A DNA stretch of 64,000 nucleotides from JAOZPE01 sp964601275 (lineage in GTDB: Bacteria; Krumholzibacteriota; Krumholzibacteriia; JAJRXK01), in contig CAZRMV010000003.1 in assembly GCA_964601275.1 (NCBI GenBank), positions 299,278 to 363,277 on the forward strand, written 5' to 3'. The notes under the pieces are model-generated. The model did no database searches. It was not told the origin of the DNA and saw only the letters and a program-made list of their open reading frames with translations. The translations under genes were made by a program, and so were the position numbers. Positions 17,874-27,256 of this stretch are shown here, piece after piece; within the stretch, counting starts at the first letter, position 1; each line of letters begins with the position of its first letter.

Positions 17874-18376
17874 TCCGGATCGCCGGCGTCGACCCGGGCA
17901 GTCTCCGCCTGGGGTACGGGGTGATCGAAGCCTCGAGCGGCCGCCTCCGGCATCTGGCCCATGGCACCTTGATCGCCTCCTCGAGCCAGCCACTGCATGA
18001 GCGGCTGGCTCTTCTCTATGACCAGCTCGATGCGGTCCTCGAGGAATTCAATCCGGAAGAGGTGGCCATCGAGAAGGTCTTCACCGCCAAGAACATGGCC
18101 TCGGCGCTGGTCCTGGGGCAATCGCGGGGTATGATCCTCGTGGCGGCGGGACGCCGGAGACTCCCGGTCGCCGAATACAGTCCCGCGCAGATCAAGAAGG
18201 CGGTGACCGGAAACGGCCGGGCGAGCAAGGCCCAGGTGGCCTCGATGGTTGGGCGGATCCTCCAGGTGGTGCTTTCCCGGGAGGAGCCCGACAGCACCGA
18301 CGCGTTGTCCATCGCCATCTGCCACGCCGCGGTCCTGCAGACGCGGCACAGTCTGGCCCATCGGGCAAGAACCTGA
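17870..18376 (+). CDS. ruvC: Holliday junction endonuclease RuvC
   Basis: A 168-residue RNase H-fold resolvase that nicks Holliday junctions with RuvAB. The N-terminal motif is AGVDPGSLRLGYG with the first catalytic Asp; VAIEKVF carries the Glu, and DSTDALSIAICH carries the final acidic pair. It overlaps yebC by 4 nt (ATGA), and ruvA follows 10 nt after its stop. Confidence 0.96.
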   Translation: MIRIAGVDPGSLRLGYGVIEASSGRLRHLAHGTLIASSSQPLHERLALLYDQLDAVLEEFNPEEVAIEKVFTAKNMASALVLGQSRGMILVAAGRRRLPVAEYSPAQIKKAVTGNGRASKAQVASMVGRILQVVLSREEPDSTDALSIAICHAAVLQTRHSLAHRART

Positions 18377-18386
18377 CGGAGGATGC

Positions 18387-18980
18387 ATGTACGCCTTCAT
18401 CCAGGGACGACTGGAGGACGTGGGAAGAACCACGGTGGTGCTCTCCGCGGGCGGAGTGGGCTACTCCCTGCTCGTGCCCGAGCGTCTGCGCCGCCGCCTT
18501 CCTCCGGTCGGGGAAGAGCTGCGGCTGTACACCCATCTCCATGTCCGCGAGGATGATCTCTCGCTCTATGGTTTCGCCACCGCCGAGGAACGGGAGCTGT
18601 TCCGGGCCCTCCTGGCCATCAATGGAGTCGGCCCCAAGCTGGCCCTGGCCATCCTGGGCGACGAGGATTTCGAGCTGATCCTGGCCGGCGCCCGCCGGGG
18701 CGACGCCACCCCCCTGACCCGAATCAAGGGGGTGGGCAAGAAGACCGCCGAACGCCTGGTCGTCGAGCTGCGAGATCGCGAGCTGCAGGTTTCCCCGGTG
18801 GCGCCGATGAGCGCTCCCCGTCCGGGCAGTCCCGAGGAGGAAGCGGTGCTCGCCCTGGAGGCGATGGGCCTGAGCCCGGAGTCGGCGCGCCGCGCGGTCG
18901 AGCAACTGGTTCCCGACGAGCGGGACGGCCGGCCGGTGGAGGAGATCGTCCGTCGCGCGTTGCGGGCGGTGGCGGGTTGA
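18387..18980 (+). CDS. ruvA: Holliday junction helicase subunit RuvA
   Basis: A 197-residue protein that binds four-way junctions and recruits RuvB. It starts MYAFIQGRLEDV, the typical OB-fold start. Helix-hairpin-helix motifs follow (INGVGPKLALAIL, IKGVGKKTAERLVVEL), then a flexible linker and the C-terminal RuvB-binding domain (EAVLALEAMGLS). ATG at 18387 has GGAGG 4 nt upstream. The open frame continues 46 codons upstream but that part overlaps ruvC. Confidence 0.96.
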   Translation: MYAFIQGRLEDVGRTTVVLSAGGVGYSLLVPERLRRRLPPVGEELRLYTHLHVREDDLSLYGFATAEERELFRALLAINGVGPKLALAILGDEDFELILAGARRGDATPLTRIKGVGKKTAERLVVELRDRELQVSPVAPMSAPRPGSPEEEAVLALEAMGLSPESARRAVEQLVPDERDGRPVEEIVRRALRAVAG

Positions 18981-19116
18981 CAACCGCTGACCCTGGTGTT
19001 TCGGATGGAGTCGGCGGACTTCGCCGGAGAGGGTTGAGGGCCATCGGCCGAGCATCCCGGGAGGGCGCAGGGAAAATCGCAGAGCGCGCCACGTTCCATC
19101 GATCGGGGAATCCTGG

Positions 19117-20148
19117 ATGAAGCAGCAACCGGAACGAGTCACCAATCCCCAGCGGGCGGCTTCCGATCGTGCGGTCGAGCGCGCCCTGCGGCCCACCCGG
19201 CTGAGCGAATTCATCGGCCAGGAACGGTTGAAGTCGCAACTGCGCCTGTTCATCGAGGCGGCCCGGGGCCGCCACGAACCCCTCGACCACCTTCTCCTGC
19301 ACGGGCCTCCCGGACTGGGCAAGACCACCCTGGCCGGCATCGTGGCCCGCGAGATGGACGCCGAATTGCGGGTGACCAGCGGTCCGGCCTTCAGCAACAG
19401 CGCCGAACTCTTGTCCATCCTCACCCGGGAAGAGGGGCGGCAATGCGTCTTCATCGACGAGATCCACCGCCTGAACCGCGTGGTCGAGGAGCATCTCTAC
19501 CCGGCGATGGAGGATTTCCGGGTGGAACTGGTGATCGACAAGGGCCCGGCGGCCCGCCACTACCAGCTCGATCTGGAGCCCTTCACCCTGGTGGGGGCCA
19601 CCACCCGGGCGGGATTGTTGACTCCCGCTCTGCGTTCGCGTTTCGGCATCGTCCTCCACCTCGACTTCTATCCGCCGGCCGAGCTGAGCCGCATCATCGC
19701 GCGCAGCGCCCAGTTGCTCGATCTGGACCTGAGCCCGGAAGGAGCGACGGAGATCGCCCGGCGCAGTCGAGGAACTCCCCGCGTCGCGAATCGTCTGCTG
19801 CGCCGGGTGCGCGACGTGGCGCAGGTGGAAGGCGCCTCCTCGGTCGACCGCGCGGTGGTGGACCGGGCGCTGCGGCTCCTGGAGGTGGACCAGCTGGGCT
19901 TGGAGACCCTCGATCGGGCCTACCTGCGGACCATTGCCGAGGCCTTCGACGGCGGTCCGGTCGGCATCTCCACCCTGGCGGTGAGCCTGGGGGAGGAGAA
20001 CGACACCCTCGAGGACGTGGTCGAACCCTTCCTCATCCAGGAGGGATTGGTGCACCGTACGCCGCGGGGGAGGGTCGCCACCCGGCGCGCCTTCGAGCAC
20101 CTGGGATTGACTCCGCCCGCCCGCGACACTGAGCCTGGCCTCTTCTGA
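19117..20148 (+). CDS. ruvB: Holliday junction helicase ATPase RuvB
   Basis: A 343-residue AAA+ motor for branch migration. Walker A is HGPPGLGKTT (Lys69), Walker B is FIDEIHRL, sensor 1 is GATTRAG with the arginine finger in LRSRFG, and a winged-helix end contains PFLIQEGLVHRTPRGR. The 136-nt gap from ruvA has a TTGACA at 18977 but no convincing -10. The stop overlaps the queA start by 1 nt. Confidence 0.97.
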   Translation: MKQQPERVTNPQRAASDRAVERALRPTRLSEFIGQERLKSQLRLFIEAARGRHEPLDHLLLHGPPGLGKTTLAGIVAREMDAELRVTSGPAFSNSAELLSILTREEGRQCVFIDEIHRLNRVVEEHLYPAMEDFRVELVIDKGPAARHYQLDLEPFTLVGATTRAGLLTPALRSRFGIVLHLDFYPPAELSRIIARSAQLLDLDLSPEGATEIARRSRGTPRVANRLLRRVRDVAQVEGASSVDRAVVDRALRLLEVDQLGLETLDRAYLRTIAEAFDGGPVGISTLAVSLGEENDTLEDVVEPFLIQEGLVHRTPRGRVATRRAFEHLGLTPPARDTEPGLF

Positions 20149-21323
20149 TGGACTTCGACCGGCTGCTGACTTCCTACGACTATCCTCTGCCTCCCGAGCG
20201 GATCGCCCAGCGTCCGGCGCAGCGGCGGACGGACAGCCGCCTGCTCATCTGGAAGGCTGACGGATCGCTGCGCGACGGGGTTATCGCCGAGCTGCCCACC
20301 CTCCTGCGGGAAGGCGACTTGCTGGTCCTCAACGACACAAGGGTCTTCCCGGCCCGGCTTCTCGGGGAGAAACTGGGGCGATCTTCCACGGACACGGCGG
20401 TCGGCGGCGCGCGGGTGGAACTGCTGCTGTTGGAGGAGACCGCGCCGGCCGAGTGGGTGGCTCTCGCCCGCCCGGGGCGCCGTCTGCCCGAGGGCGTGGG
20501 GGTGCGCCTGGAGGGCGGTGCGCGGGTGACGGTGGGAAAGGACCTGGGCCAGGGGCGCCGTCAGGTGCTCTTCGAGGCGGGCCTGGAGGTACTCGACTAC
20601 GCCTGGAAGTGGGGTCACATGCCCCTGCCTCCCTATATCCATCGTTCCGACGAGGACTTCGACCGCGAGCGTTACCAGACCGTGTTCGCCCGGCGCAATG
20701 GCTCGGTGGCCGCGCCCACCGCTGGACTCCATCTCGACGAAGAGCTGCTGGAGGCCTGCGCGCGGCGGGGTGCGGAGCATGCCTTCGTGACCCTCCACGT
20801 GGGCATGGGCACCTTCCGCCCGGTCGATGCCGAGGACCTGCGCCGCGGACGCCTGCACCGCGAACGGGTGTGGGTGCCCTCTTGCACCGTCAGGGCGCTG
20901 AAGGCCTGCCGGGCGCGGGGTGGTAAGGTGGTGGCGGTCGGGACCACGGTCTGCCGTGCGCTGGAGAGCCTGCCGGCCGAGCTCGAAGGGGACTGGTCGG
21001 GTTCGACCGAGCTCTTCATCCGGCCTCCCTACCGCTTCGCGTGGGTCGACGTGCTGCTCACCAACTTCCACCTGCCCCGCAGCAGCCTGCTCATGCTGGT
21101 GGCGGCCTTCGCCGGGTCCCGGTGGCGTGGGGCCTACCGCCACGCGGTGGAGAAAGGGTATCGGTTCTATTCCTACGGAGACGCCAACTGGATCGAAGCG
21201 GCCACCGTGCGCGAGGCGGCAGAGCGGCCCGAGGGCGCCCGGCGCGCGGAACCCGGTGGACGCGCCGGCTCGACCGGGCGTCCGGAAGGATCCAGGACCC
21301 CAGACGGAGAGGATCCTCGATGA
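20148..21323 (+). CDS. queA: tRNA preQ1(34) S-adenosylmethionine ribosyltransferase-isomerase
   Basis: A 391-residue enzyme that builds epoxyqueuosine on tRNA from preQ1 and SAM. The family signatures are YDYPLPPERIAQRPAQRRTDSRLL, LLVLNDTRVFPARL, LPPYI and GSVAAPTAGLHL. The last 35 residues (Glu/Pro/Arg-rich after DANWIEAATVREAAERPEG) go beyond the family end and look unstructured. It overlaps ruvB by 1 nt and tgt by 4 nt, so queA-tgt-yajC are co-transcribed with ruvB. Confidence 0.96.
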   Translation: MDFDRLLTSYDYPLPPERIAQRPAQRRTDSRLLIWKADGSLRDGVIAELPTLLREGDLLVLNDTRVFPARLLGEKLGRSSTDTAVGGARVELLLLEETAPAEWVALARPGRRLPEGVGVRLEGGARVTVGKDLGQGRRQVLFEAGLEVLDYAWKWGHMPLPPYIHRSDEDFDRERYQTVFARRNGSVAAPTAGLHLDEELLEACARRGAEHAFVTLHVGMGTFRPVDAEDLRRGRLHRERVWVPSCTVRALKACRARGGKVVAVGTTVCRALESLPAELEGDWSGSTELFIRPPYRFAWVDVLLTNFHLPRSSLLMLVAAFAGSRWRGAYRHAVEKGYRFYSYGDANWIEAATVREAAERPEGARRAEPGGRAGSTGRPEGSRTPDGEDPR

Positions 21324-22465
21324 GCGGCTTCGCCTTCGAAGTCCTCGGCCGCGATGGCGCGGCGCGGCGCGGCCGGCTGCACACCGATCACGGAGAAGTG
21401 CCGACCCCGGCGTTCATGCCGGTGGGGACCCAGGCCGCGATCAAGGCCCTGGATGCCCAGCGGCTGCGCCAGACCGGGGCCCGGATGATCCTGGCCAACA
21501 CCTACCACCTCTACCTGCGGCCGGGCCACGAGCTCATCCTCGAGCTCGGCGGCTTGCATCGCTTCATGGCCTGGGAGGGGGCCATCCTCACCGACAGCGG
21601 CGGGTTCCAGGTCTACTCGCTGTCCGACCTGAACCGCGTCGATGAAGACGGAGTGCGCTTCCGGTCGCACCTGGACGGTTCGCGGCACGTGTTCACCCCG
21701 GAGAAGAGCATGGAGGTCCAGATGGCCCTGGGGGCGGACGTGGTCATGGCCTTCGACGAGTGCGTGGCGCTTCCCGCCAGCGTCGAAGCGCTGGCCGCGG
21801 CGGTCGATCGCACCACGCGTTGGGCCCGGCGTTGCCGAGCGGTCTTCGGAGGCCGCCGCCGTCATCCGGCCGGGCACGAGCAGGTGCTCTTCGGAATCGT
21901 GCAGGGGGGGTGCGACCGCGCCCTGCGCGAGAGAAGCGCGGCAGAACTCTCCGCCCTCGACCTGCCCGGTTATGCCATCGGTGGGCTCTCGGTGGGGGAG
22001 AGCAAGGACGATCTGCACGAGTTCGCGCGGTTCACCGCCCCTCTGCTGCCCGAGGAGAAGCCGCGCTACCTCATGGGAGTCGGCTTTCCCGAGGACATCC
22101 TGGCCGCGGTCAAGGGGGGGGTCGATCTCTTCGATTGCGTCCTGCCGACACGGATGGCGCGCAACGGGACCCTGCTCACCCACGAGGGACGCCTTCCTCT
22201 GCGCAACGCCCGCTTTGCCGCCGACGAGAGGCCGGTGGAGCAGGGGTGTCCCTGTTATGGCTGCCGTCACCACACCCGCGCCTACCTGCGGCACCTCATC
22301 GTGGCCGGAGAGATCCTGGGCTTGATCCTGGGCACCCTGCACAACCTCACCTTCTACCAGCGCCTGATGGAGGAGATCCGCCGGGCCATCGAGGAGCGGC
22401 GGCTCGAGGAGTTCGCCGGCGGCTTCCGGCAGCGCTATTTCTCCAACCAGGGGAAGGTGGACTGA
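21320..22465 (+). CDS. tgt: tRNA-guanine transglycosylase
   Basis: A 381-residue TIM-barrel enzyme that swaps guanine-34 for preQ1 in tRNAs with GUN anticodons. Key motifs are TDSGGFQVYSL (substrate-binding Asp), GGLSVGE, FDCVLPTRMARNG (nucleophilic Asp) and the zinc site CPCYGCRHHTRAYLRHL. ATG at 21320 overlaps the queA stop. Together with queA this covers the last two shared steps of queuosine insertion; the preQ1 synthesis genes are not in the window. Confidence 0.97.
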   Translation: MSGFAFEVLGRDGAARRGRLHTDHGEVPTPAFMPVGTQAAIKALDAQRLRQTGARMILANTYHLYLRPGHELILELGGLHRFMAWEGAILTDSGGFQVYSLSDLNRVDEDGVRFRSHLDGSRHVFTPEKSMEVQMALGADVVMAFDECVALPASVEALAAAVDRTTRWARRCRAVFGGRRRHPAGHEQVLFGIVQGGCDRALRERSAAELSALDLPGYAIGGLSVGESKDDLHEFARFTAPLLPEEKPRYLMGVGFPEDILAAVKGGVDLFDCVLPTRMARNGTLLTHEGRLPLRNARFAADERPVEQGCPCYGCRHHTRAYLRHLIVAGEILGLILGTLHNLTFYQRLMEEIRRAIEERRLEEFAGGFRQRYFSNQGKVD

Positions 22466-22533
22466 CCCGCTCTTGCCGGCAGCCCACCCCGCGTCTAGAC
22501 TGGGCCCGCACCAACTTCGACCGGAGGTGGCCC

Positions 22534-22875
22534 TTGAGCCCCATGGAATCCAGTTTCACGTTCTCGCTGGCGCCGGCCATGGCCGCGCCCCAGGGGGGCG
22601 GTCAGACCTCCCCCTTCGCCATGCTTCCCTTGTTCCTGGCCTTCCTGGTCATCTTCTACTTCCTGCTCTGGAGACCCCAGGCCAAGCGGCAGAAGGAACA
22701 CAAGGCAATGCTCGACGCGCTGAAGAAGGGTGATCGCGTCGTCACCAGCGGCGGACTCTACGCCACCGTCCTGAACGTCAAGGAGAACGAGGGCGTGGTG
22801 GTGGCCAGTATCGCCGACGGGGTGAAGGTGGAGATCGCCCGGAGCAGCATCGCGGCGGTGGTGAAGAAGAAGTAG
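22534..22875 (+). CDS. yajC: Preprotein translocase subunit YajC
   Basis: A 113-residue single-span membrane protein of the SecDF-YajC complex. A hydrophobic helix (MLPLFLAFLVIFYFLLWRPQ) is followed by the conserved QAKRQKEHKAML and a beta domain with GDRVVTSGGLYATV. TTG at 22534 is preferred: GGAGG at 22523-22527 is 6 nt from it but 15 nt from the ATG at 22543. secD/secF do not follow; def comes next. Confidence 0.93.
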   Translation: MSPMESSFTFSLAPAMAAPQGGGQTSPFAMLPLFLAFLVIFYFLLWRPQAKRQKEHKAMLDALKKGDRVVTSGGLYATVLNVKENEGVVVASIADGVKVEIARSSIAAVVKKK

Positions 22876-22895
22876 CCGACCGTCCTTGGAGCTAC

Positions 22896-23414
22896 ATGCG
22901 CGACGAACTCGAGATCTTCCTCTATGGAAGCGAGATCCTGCGGACCCACTGCGAGCCGGTGGAGGTCTTCGACGATTCCCTGCGGTCGTTGGTCGAGGGC
23001 ATGGTCCGGGCGATGACCCGCGAAGAAGGCATCGGATTGGCCGCGCCCCAGGTCGGCCGCCCGCTCCGCCTGCTCATCGCCCGCGACGAGCGCGATGGCT
23101 GGCCCAAGGTGCTGCCCCTGGTCAATCCCGAGCTGGTGGAACGCAGCCAGCAGCGGGTGGGGATGGCCGAAGGGTGTCTCTCCCTTCCCGGGATCACCGA
23201 GGAGGTCAAGCGCCCGGTCCGGATCAAGGTGCGCTACCAGGATCTGGAGGGCCGCGAGCAGGAACTCCAGGACGACGGAATGCTGGCCCGGATCATCCAG
23301 CACGAGTACGACCACCTGGAGGGCATCCTCTTCGTCGACCATCTCTCCCTCATCAAGCGCAAGCTGCTGGCCAAGAAACTCAAGGCGCTGCAGCAACGGG
23401 CGAAGGAAGGCTGA
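22896..23414 (+). CDS. def: Peptide deformylase
   Basis: This 172-residue metalloenzyme removes formyl from new N-terminal methionine. All three motifs are present: GIGLAAPQVG, EGCLSLPG (metal Cys) and QHEYDHLEG (two metal His and the catalytic Glu). It precedes fmt by 2 nt; formylation and deformylation are thus co-expressed, a very common pairing. Confidence 0.97.
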   Translation: MRDELEIFLYGSEILRTHCEPVEVFDDSLRSLVEGMVRAMTREEGIGLAAPQVGRPLRLLIARDERDGWPKVLPLVNPELVERSQQRVGMAEGCLSLPGITEEVKRPVRIKVRYQDLEGREQELQDDGMLARIIQHEYDHLEGILFVDHLSLIKRKLLAKKLKALQQRAKEG

Positions 23415-23416
23415 GC

Positions 23417-24406
23417 GTGCGCCTGGTCTTTCTCGGCACTCCCGACTTCGCCGTGCCCGCCCTGGACGCGCTGGCGGAGAGTACCCACGAGATCCTCCTG
23501 GTGGTGTCCCAGCCGGACAGGGCGCGGGGTCGGGGACGCCAACCGCAGCCGACCCCGGTCCGCCGGCGGGCGATCGAGCGGGGCCTGGAAGAGACCACCC
23601 TGCAAAGGGGCGGCCGCCGAATCCTCTACGAGCGCATCCTGGGGCTGGAACCGGAGATCGTGGTGGTGGTGGCCTTCGGTCACATCCTCCGTGAGCCCCT
23701 GTTGAACGGCCCGAGGCACGGCTGCCTGAATCTCCATGCCTCGCTGCTGCCCCGCTGGAGGGGTCCCGCGCCCATCCACCGGGCCATCCTGGCCGGGGAC
23801 GAGAAGACCGGAGTGTGCACCATGCGACTGGAGGAGGGAGTGGATACCGGTCCCCTCTACCGCTGCGCCGCCACCCCCATCGGCCGGGACGAGACCGCCG
23901 GCCAGCTCCACGACCGCCTGGCCCGGATGGGGGCCGAGCTGCTGCTGGAGACCCTCGATACCATCGAGCGCGAAGGACTCCAGCCCCATCCCCAGCCGGA
24001 AGACGGGGCGTGCTACGCGCCGCTCTTGAAGAAGGAGGAGGGAACGGTCGACTTCGACCGTCCCGCTCCACAGGTGCACGACCGCATCCGGGGGCTCGAT
24101 CCCTGGCCGGGAGTCACCGTCGAATCGACGGTGGGATTGCTGCGTCTGGCCCAGAGCCGTCTGGCCGGCTCGAGGGTTCCCGGGGCCGCCTCGCCGGAGG
24201 GCGGAGGAAGCCGGCCCGGGGAGATCCTGGCGGTCGACGGCGAGGGGATGTGGGTGGCCTGCGCCGAGGGAAGCGTGCGCATCGGGCGGGTACAGGCGCC
24301 GGGATCCCGCTGGATGCACCCGGAGGAATTCGTCCGGGGACATCCCCTGCCCCCGGGAAGCCGCCTGCTTCCCTTGGCCGAGGTCCCGCCGCGGGTCGTT
24401 CCGTGA
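23417..24406 (+). CDS. fmt: Methionyl-tRNA formyltransferase
   Basis: A 329-residue enzyme that formylates initiator Met-tRNA using 10-formyltetrahydrofolate. It starts RLVFLGTPDFAVPALDAL and carries the catalytic signature NLHASLLPRWRGPAPI, with LEEGVDTGPLY downstream. The C-terminal OB domain includes a Gly/Arg-rich insert near residue 260. GTG at 23417 has AAGGAAGG upstream. Its stop overlaps the rsmB start by 4 nt (GTGA). Confidence 0.95.
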   Translation: MRLVFLGTPDFAVPALDALAESTHEILLVVSQPDRARGRGRQPQPTPVRRRAIERGLEETTLQRGGRRILYERILGLEPEIVVVVAFGHILREPLLNGPRHGCLNLHASLLPRWRGPAPIHRAILAGDEKTGVCTMRLEEGVDTGPLYRCAATPIGRDETAGQLHDRLARMGAELLLETLDTIEREGLQPHPQPEDGACYAPLLKKEEGTVDFDRPAPQVHDRIRGLDPWPGVTVESTVGLLRLAQSRLAGSRVPGAASPEGGGSRPGEILAVDGEGMWVACAEGSVRIGRVQAPGSRWMHPEEFVRGHPLPPGSRLLPLAEVPPRVVP

Positions 24407-25761
24407 AGCGGCCGGAGACCCTCGACGCGCTGCGCCTGGCCGCGGCACGGATCCTCCTGGACTGGCGCAAGGGTGTGGACGCCGCCGACCGTCTGGTCGC
24501 CTCCTTCGAAGCCGATCGGGAAGACCGGGGTCGGCCTCTCGACTTGCCCCAGCGCCGCCGCCTGCGCGAGCTGGTCTTCTCCTGCGTTCGCCTGCGGGGT
24601 CGCTACGATCATCTCATCGAGGCACTCAGCCGGCGGCCTTGCGCCGACCGCGTCCGGGTCAGCCTGTGGTTGGGTCTGCACGAACTGCTGGAACTGTCCA
24701 CCCCCGATCACGCCGCGGTCTCCCAGAGCGTGGCGCTGGTACGGCGGCTCGGCATGGAGCACGCCGCGGGCTTCGTGAATTCCCTCCTGCGGCGGGTGGC
24801 TCGCGAAGGCCCCGATGCGTTCTTTCCCCGCCGCGAGGTGGATCCCCTGGGCTGGGCGTCGACCTGGCTGAGCCACCCCCGCTGGATGGTGGAACGCTGG
24901 ATGCGCCGCTGGACGGTCGAGGAGGTGCTCGCCCTGTGTGCGGCGAACAATCGGCGTCCTCCGGTGGTCGTGCGCTGCGTGCCGGGGCGGAGGGACGAGG
25001 TCCTGGCCGCCGCCCGCCGTCGGGAGTGGGAACTGCAGGAAAGCGAGCTGGCGCCTGACGGGGTGGTGGTGCGCAGTCCGGTGCCGCCGTCGGTGGTGTT
25101 GCGGGAACTGCCCGGCGCGGCAGCGGTCCAGGACGAGGCGGCGCAGCTGGTGGCTCCGCTGCTCGCCGGCGCCGGCTCCGGCATCCGGCGGATGATCGAT
25201 CTCTGCGCCGCTCCGGGGGGCAAGAGCCTGCACCTGGCCGATCTTCTTCCCGAGACCCCCCTCGTGGCCGCCGACCGCTCGCCGGAACGTCTGGACCGCC
25301 TGCGCAGCCTCCTGGACCGGCGTGGTACCGCCCGCTGGGGACTCGTCGTCGCCGACGGGATCCATCCCCCCTTTACCGCGGCCGGCTTCGACGGGGTGCT
25401 CCTGGACGCTCCCTGTACCGGGACCGGCGTCCTGGCCCGGCGGCATGAAGCACGGTGGCGCCGGCGGCTGGAGGACCTGGAGGAGTTGCCTCGCCGGCAA
25501 CGTGAACTCCTGCATTCGGCGGTTGACCTCTGCGCGGTGGGCGGCATCATCGTATATTCCACCTGCTCGCTGGAGCCCGAGGAGAACGACGAAGTGGTCG
25601 ACGAGGTGCTGCGTGAGCGGAACGATCTCGTCGAGTTGACCGTCGAGGGTCGGGTCGATCCCCGCGTGATCGACGGGAGGCGCCTGCGGGTCATGCCGCA
25701 CCGGCATGGTACGGACGGAGCCTTTGCCGCGGTGCTCAGCCGCCGGGAGATCCCATCGTGA
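24403..25761 (+). CDS. rsmB: 16S rRNA m5C967 methyltransferase RsmB
   Basis: A 452-residue protein with an N-terminal NusB-like RNA-binding domain (about residues 1-140) and a SAM-dependent methyltransferase domain. SAM binding is DLCAAPGGKSLHLADLL; the two cysteine motifs are LDAPCTGTG and YSTCSLEPEENDEVV, the latter with the nucleophile. GTG at 24403 lies in the fmt stop. The fmt-rsmB pair is widely conserved. Confidence 0.95.
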   Translation: MKRPETLDALRLAAARILLDWRKGVDAADRLVASFEADREDRGRPLDLPQRRRLRELVFSCVRLRGRYDHLIEALSRRPCADRVRVSLWLGLHELLELSTPDHAAVSQSVALVRRLGMEHAAGFVNSLLRRVAREGPDAFFPRREVDPLGWASTWLSHPRWMVERWMRRWTVEEVLALCAANNRRPPVVVRCVPGRRDEVLAAARRREWELQESELAPDGVVVRSPVPPSVVLRELPGAAAVQDEAAQLVAPLLAGAGSGIRRMIDLCAAPGGKSLHLADLLPETPLVAADRSPERLDRLRSLLDRRGTARWGLVVADGIHPPFTAAGFDGVLLDAPCTGTGVLARRHEARWRRRLEDLEELPRRQRELLHSAVDLCAVGGIIVYSTCSLEPEENDEVVDEVLRERNDLVELTVEGRVDPRVIDGRRLRVMPHRHGTDGAFAAVLSRREIPS

Positions 25762-26480
25762 CCCTGTCCCGTTTCCTGCTTCTCTTGTGCGCTCTCATCC
25801 TGGCCGTCATCGGCGGGGCGTGGCTCGCCAACCAGACCCTCCTGCCCTGGATCATCCACCGGCAGCAGGTGGTGCTGGTGCCCGATCTGGTGGGACTGAA
25901 GCTCGAGGACGCGCAGAAGGAGGCGAAGCGTCTGGGCTTGGGCATCGAGATCGGTGACGAGGTCTACCGCGAAGGAGCCCAGCCGGGCGTGGTGCTCGAG
26001 CAGGTGCCCCGTTCCATGCGTTCGGTGCGCAAGGGCCGGCGCCTGCGGGTCATCGTCAGCCGCGGGGAGACCTACGTCCAGGTTCCCGATCTCTTGGGCA
26101 TGAGCCTGCGTCAATGCGAGATCACCCTGGCCCGCGAAGGGTTGAAGGTGGGCCGCGTGGCCCGGTCCTACGATCCGCTCGGCCGGGTCGGGGTGGCGGC
26201 GCAAAAGCCCCATCCTCTCTCCCGGGTGCCCCGGGAGACCGCGGTCGACGTGGTCCTGCGCGAGCAACACGAGAGTGTCTACTACCGCATGCCTTCACTG
26301 GTGGGGCGCAGCCTTGTCGCGGTGAAGAAGGAGGTGACCGCGGCGGGCTTCGAGCTGCGCCGGGTCACCTACGAGAAGGACAAGGAGGCGTTTCCCGGCA
26401 CCATCCTGAAACAGTGGCCCCGCGCCGGATCGCGGATCGTCCAGGGAGGCGGCATTGAGCTGGTGGCGTCGAGCCGATAA
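25758..26480 (+). CDS. Membrane-anchored PASTA-domain protein
   Basis: A 240-residue protein with an N-terminal membrane helix (about residues 5-28) and three PASTA repeats: VLVPDLVGLKLEDAQKEAKRLG, VQVPDLLGMSLRQCEITLAREG and YRMPSLVGRSLVAVKKEVTAAG. There is no kinase domain. PASTA domains elsewhere bind muropeptides or regulate kinases and PBPs; here only wall binding outside the membrane can be inferred. It overlaps rsmB by 4 nt and rpe by 26 nt. The rsmB-PASTA-rpe order recurs in other GC-rich phyla as far as I recall. Confidence 0.88.
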   Translation: MTLSRFLLLLCALILAVIGGAWLANQTLLPWIIHRQQVVLVPDLVGLKLEDAQKEAKRLGLGIEIGDEVYREGAQPGVVLEQVPRSMRSVRKGRRLRVIVSRGETYVQVPDLLGMSLRQCEITLAREGLKVGRVARSYDPLGRVGVAAQKPHPLSRVPRETAVDVVLREQHESVYYRMPSLVGRSLVAVKKEVTAAGFELRRVTYEKDKEAFPGTILKQWPRAGSRIVQGGGIELVASSR

Positions 26481-27153
26481 TCCCACGCGCATCGCGGTGG
26501 CTCCCTCGCTCCTGTCGGCGGACATCCTCCACCTGCAGCGGGAGATCGAAGCGGTCGAGCGCGCCGGCGCGGACCTCTTGCACCTGGACATCATGGACGG
26601 CCACTTCGTGGACAACCTCAGCTACGGTCCCCACGTGGCCCGGGCCGTGGCGGATGCGGCCTCGGTGCCGGTCGACTGCCACCTGATGGTCGAGGATCCG
26701 GCGACCTACGCCCCTCGATTCCTCCGGGCCGGGGCCACCTGTGTGAGCTTCCATCTCGAGCTGGCGATCGACCACGCGGAACTGCTGCGCACGATCCGCG
26801 CCGAGGGCGCCCGGGCCGGACTGGTGATCAACCCCTCGACGCCGCTGGACGAGGCGCGTCACCGGCCGCTCCTGCCCGGCTGCGATCTCTTCCTGGTCAT
26901 GTCGGTCCACCCGGGTTTCGGGGGTCAGCCCTTCGACGCGAGCGTCCTGGAGAAGCTCAAGACCCTGCGACGCTGGCGGCGGGAGGATGCCTTGGAATTC
27001 GTGCTGGAGATCGACGGGGGCATCGACCGCAAGACCGCGCCCCGCGCGCGCGAGGCCGGGGCGGAGATCCTGGTCTGCGGGTCGGCCTTCTTCTCCAGCG
27101 GCGGGTATCCGGGGATGGTCTCGAGCCTGCGGGGAGATTCCTCCGGAAGTTGA
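26455..27153 (+). CDS. rpe: Ribulose-phosphate 3-epimerase
   Basis: A 232-residue TIM-barrel metalloenzyme of the pentose phosphate pathway. Motifs are VAPSLLSAD, LHLDIMDGHFV (metal His and Asp), VDCHLMVEDP, VMSVHPGFGGQ and LEIDGGI. The start is taken as TTG at 26455, because GGGAGG lies 5 nt upstream and no later start precedes the first strand. This makes a 26-nt overlap with the PASTA gene, which is longer than others here. Confidence 0.94.
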   Translation: MSWWRRADNPTRIAVAPSLLSADILHLQREIEAVERAGADLLHLDIMDGHFVDNLSYGPHVARAVADAASVPVDCHLMVEDPATYAPRFLRAGATCVSFHLELAIDHAELLRTIRAEGARAGLVINPSTPLDEARHRPLLPGCDLFLVMSVHPGFGGQPFDASVLEKLKTLRRWRREDALEFVLEIDGGIDRKTAPRAREAGAEILVCGSAFFSSGGYPGMVSSLRGDSSGS

Positions 27154-27256
27154 CCATTGAGGCGCGGTTCGCGCCGGCGCCGGCGGAGACCGGGACCGGC
27201 GGGGACGGCAAAGCTCCCCAAGGCCACCGGCCCCGGGCGTCGGGGGGAGGGGCGCC

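Noticed and set aside
18977..19006. Promoter between ruvA and ruvB (TTGACA at 18977)
   Set aside because: The sequence at the -10 distance (TTCGGA/TCGGAT) is too poor, even by this genome's loose pattern.
20000..20160. preQ1 riboswitch before queA
   Set aside because: queA starts inside the ruvB stop codon, so there is no leader to hold one.
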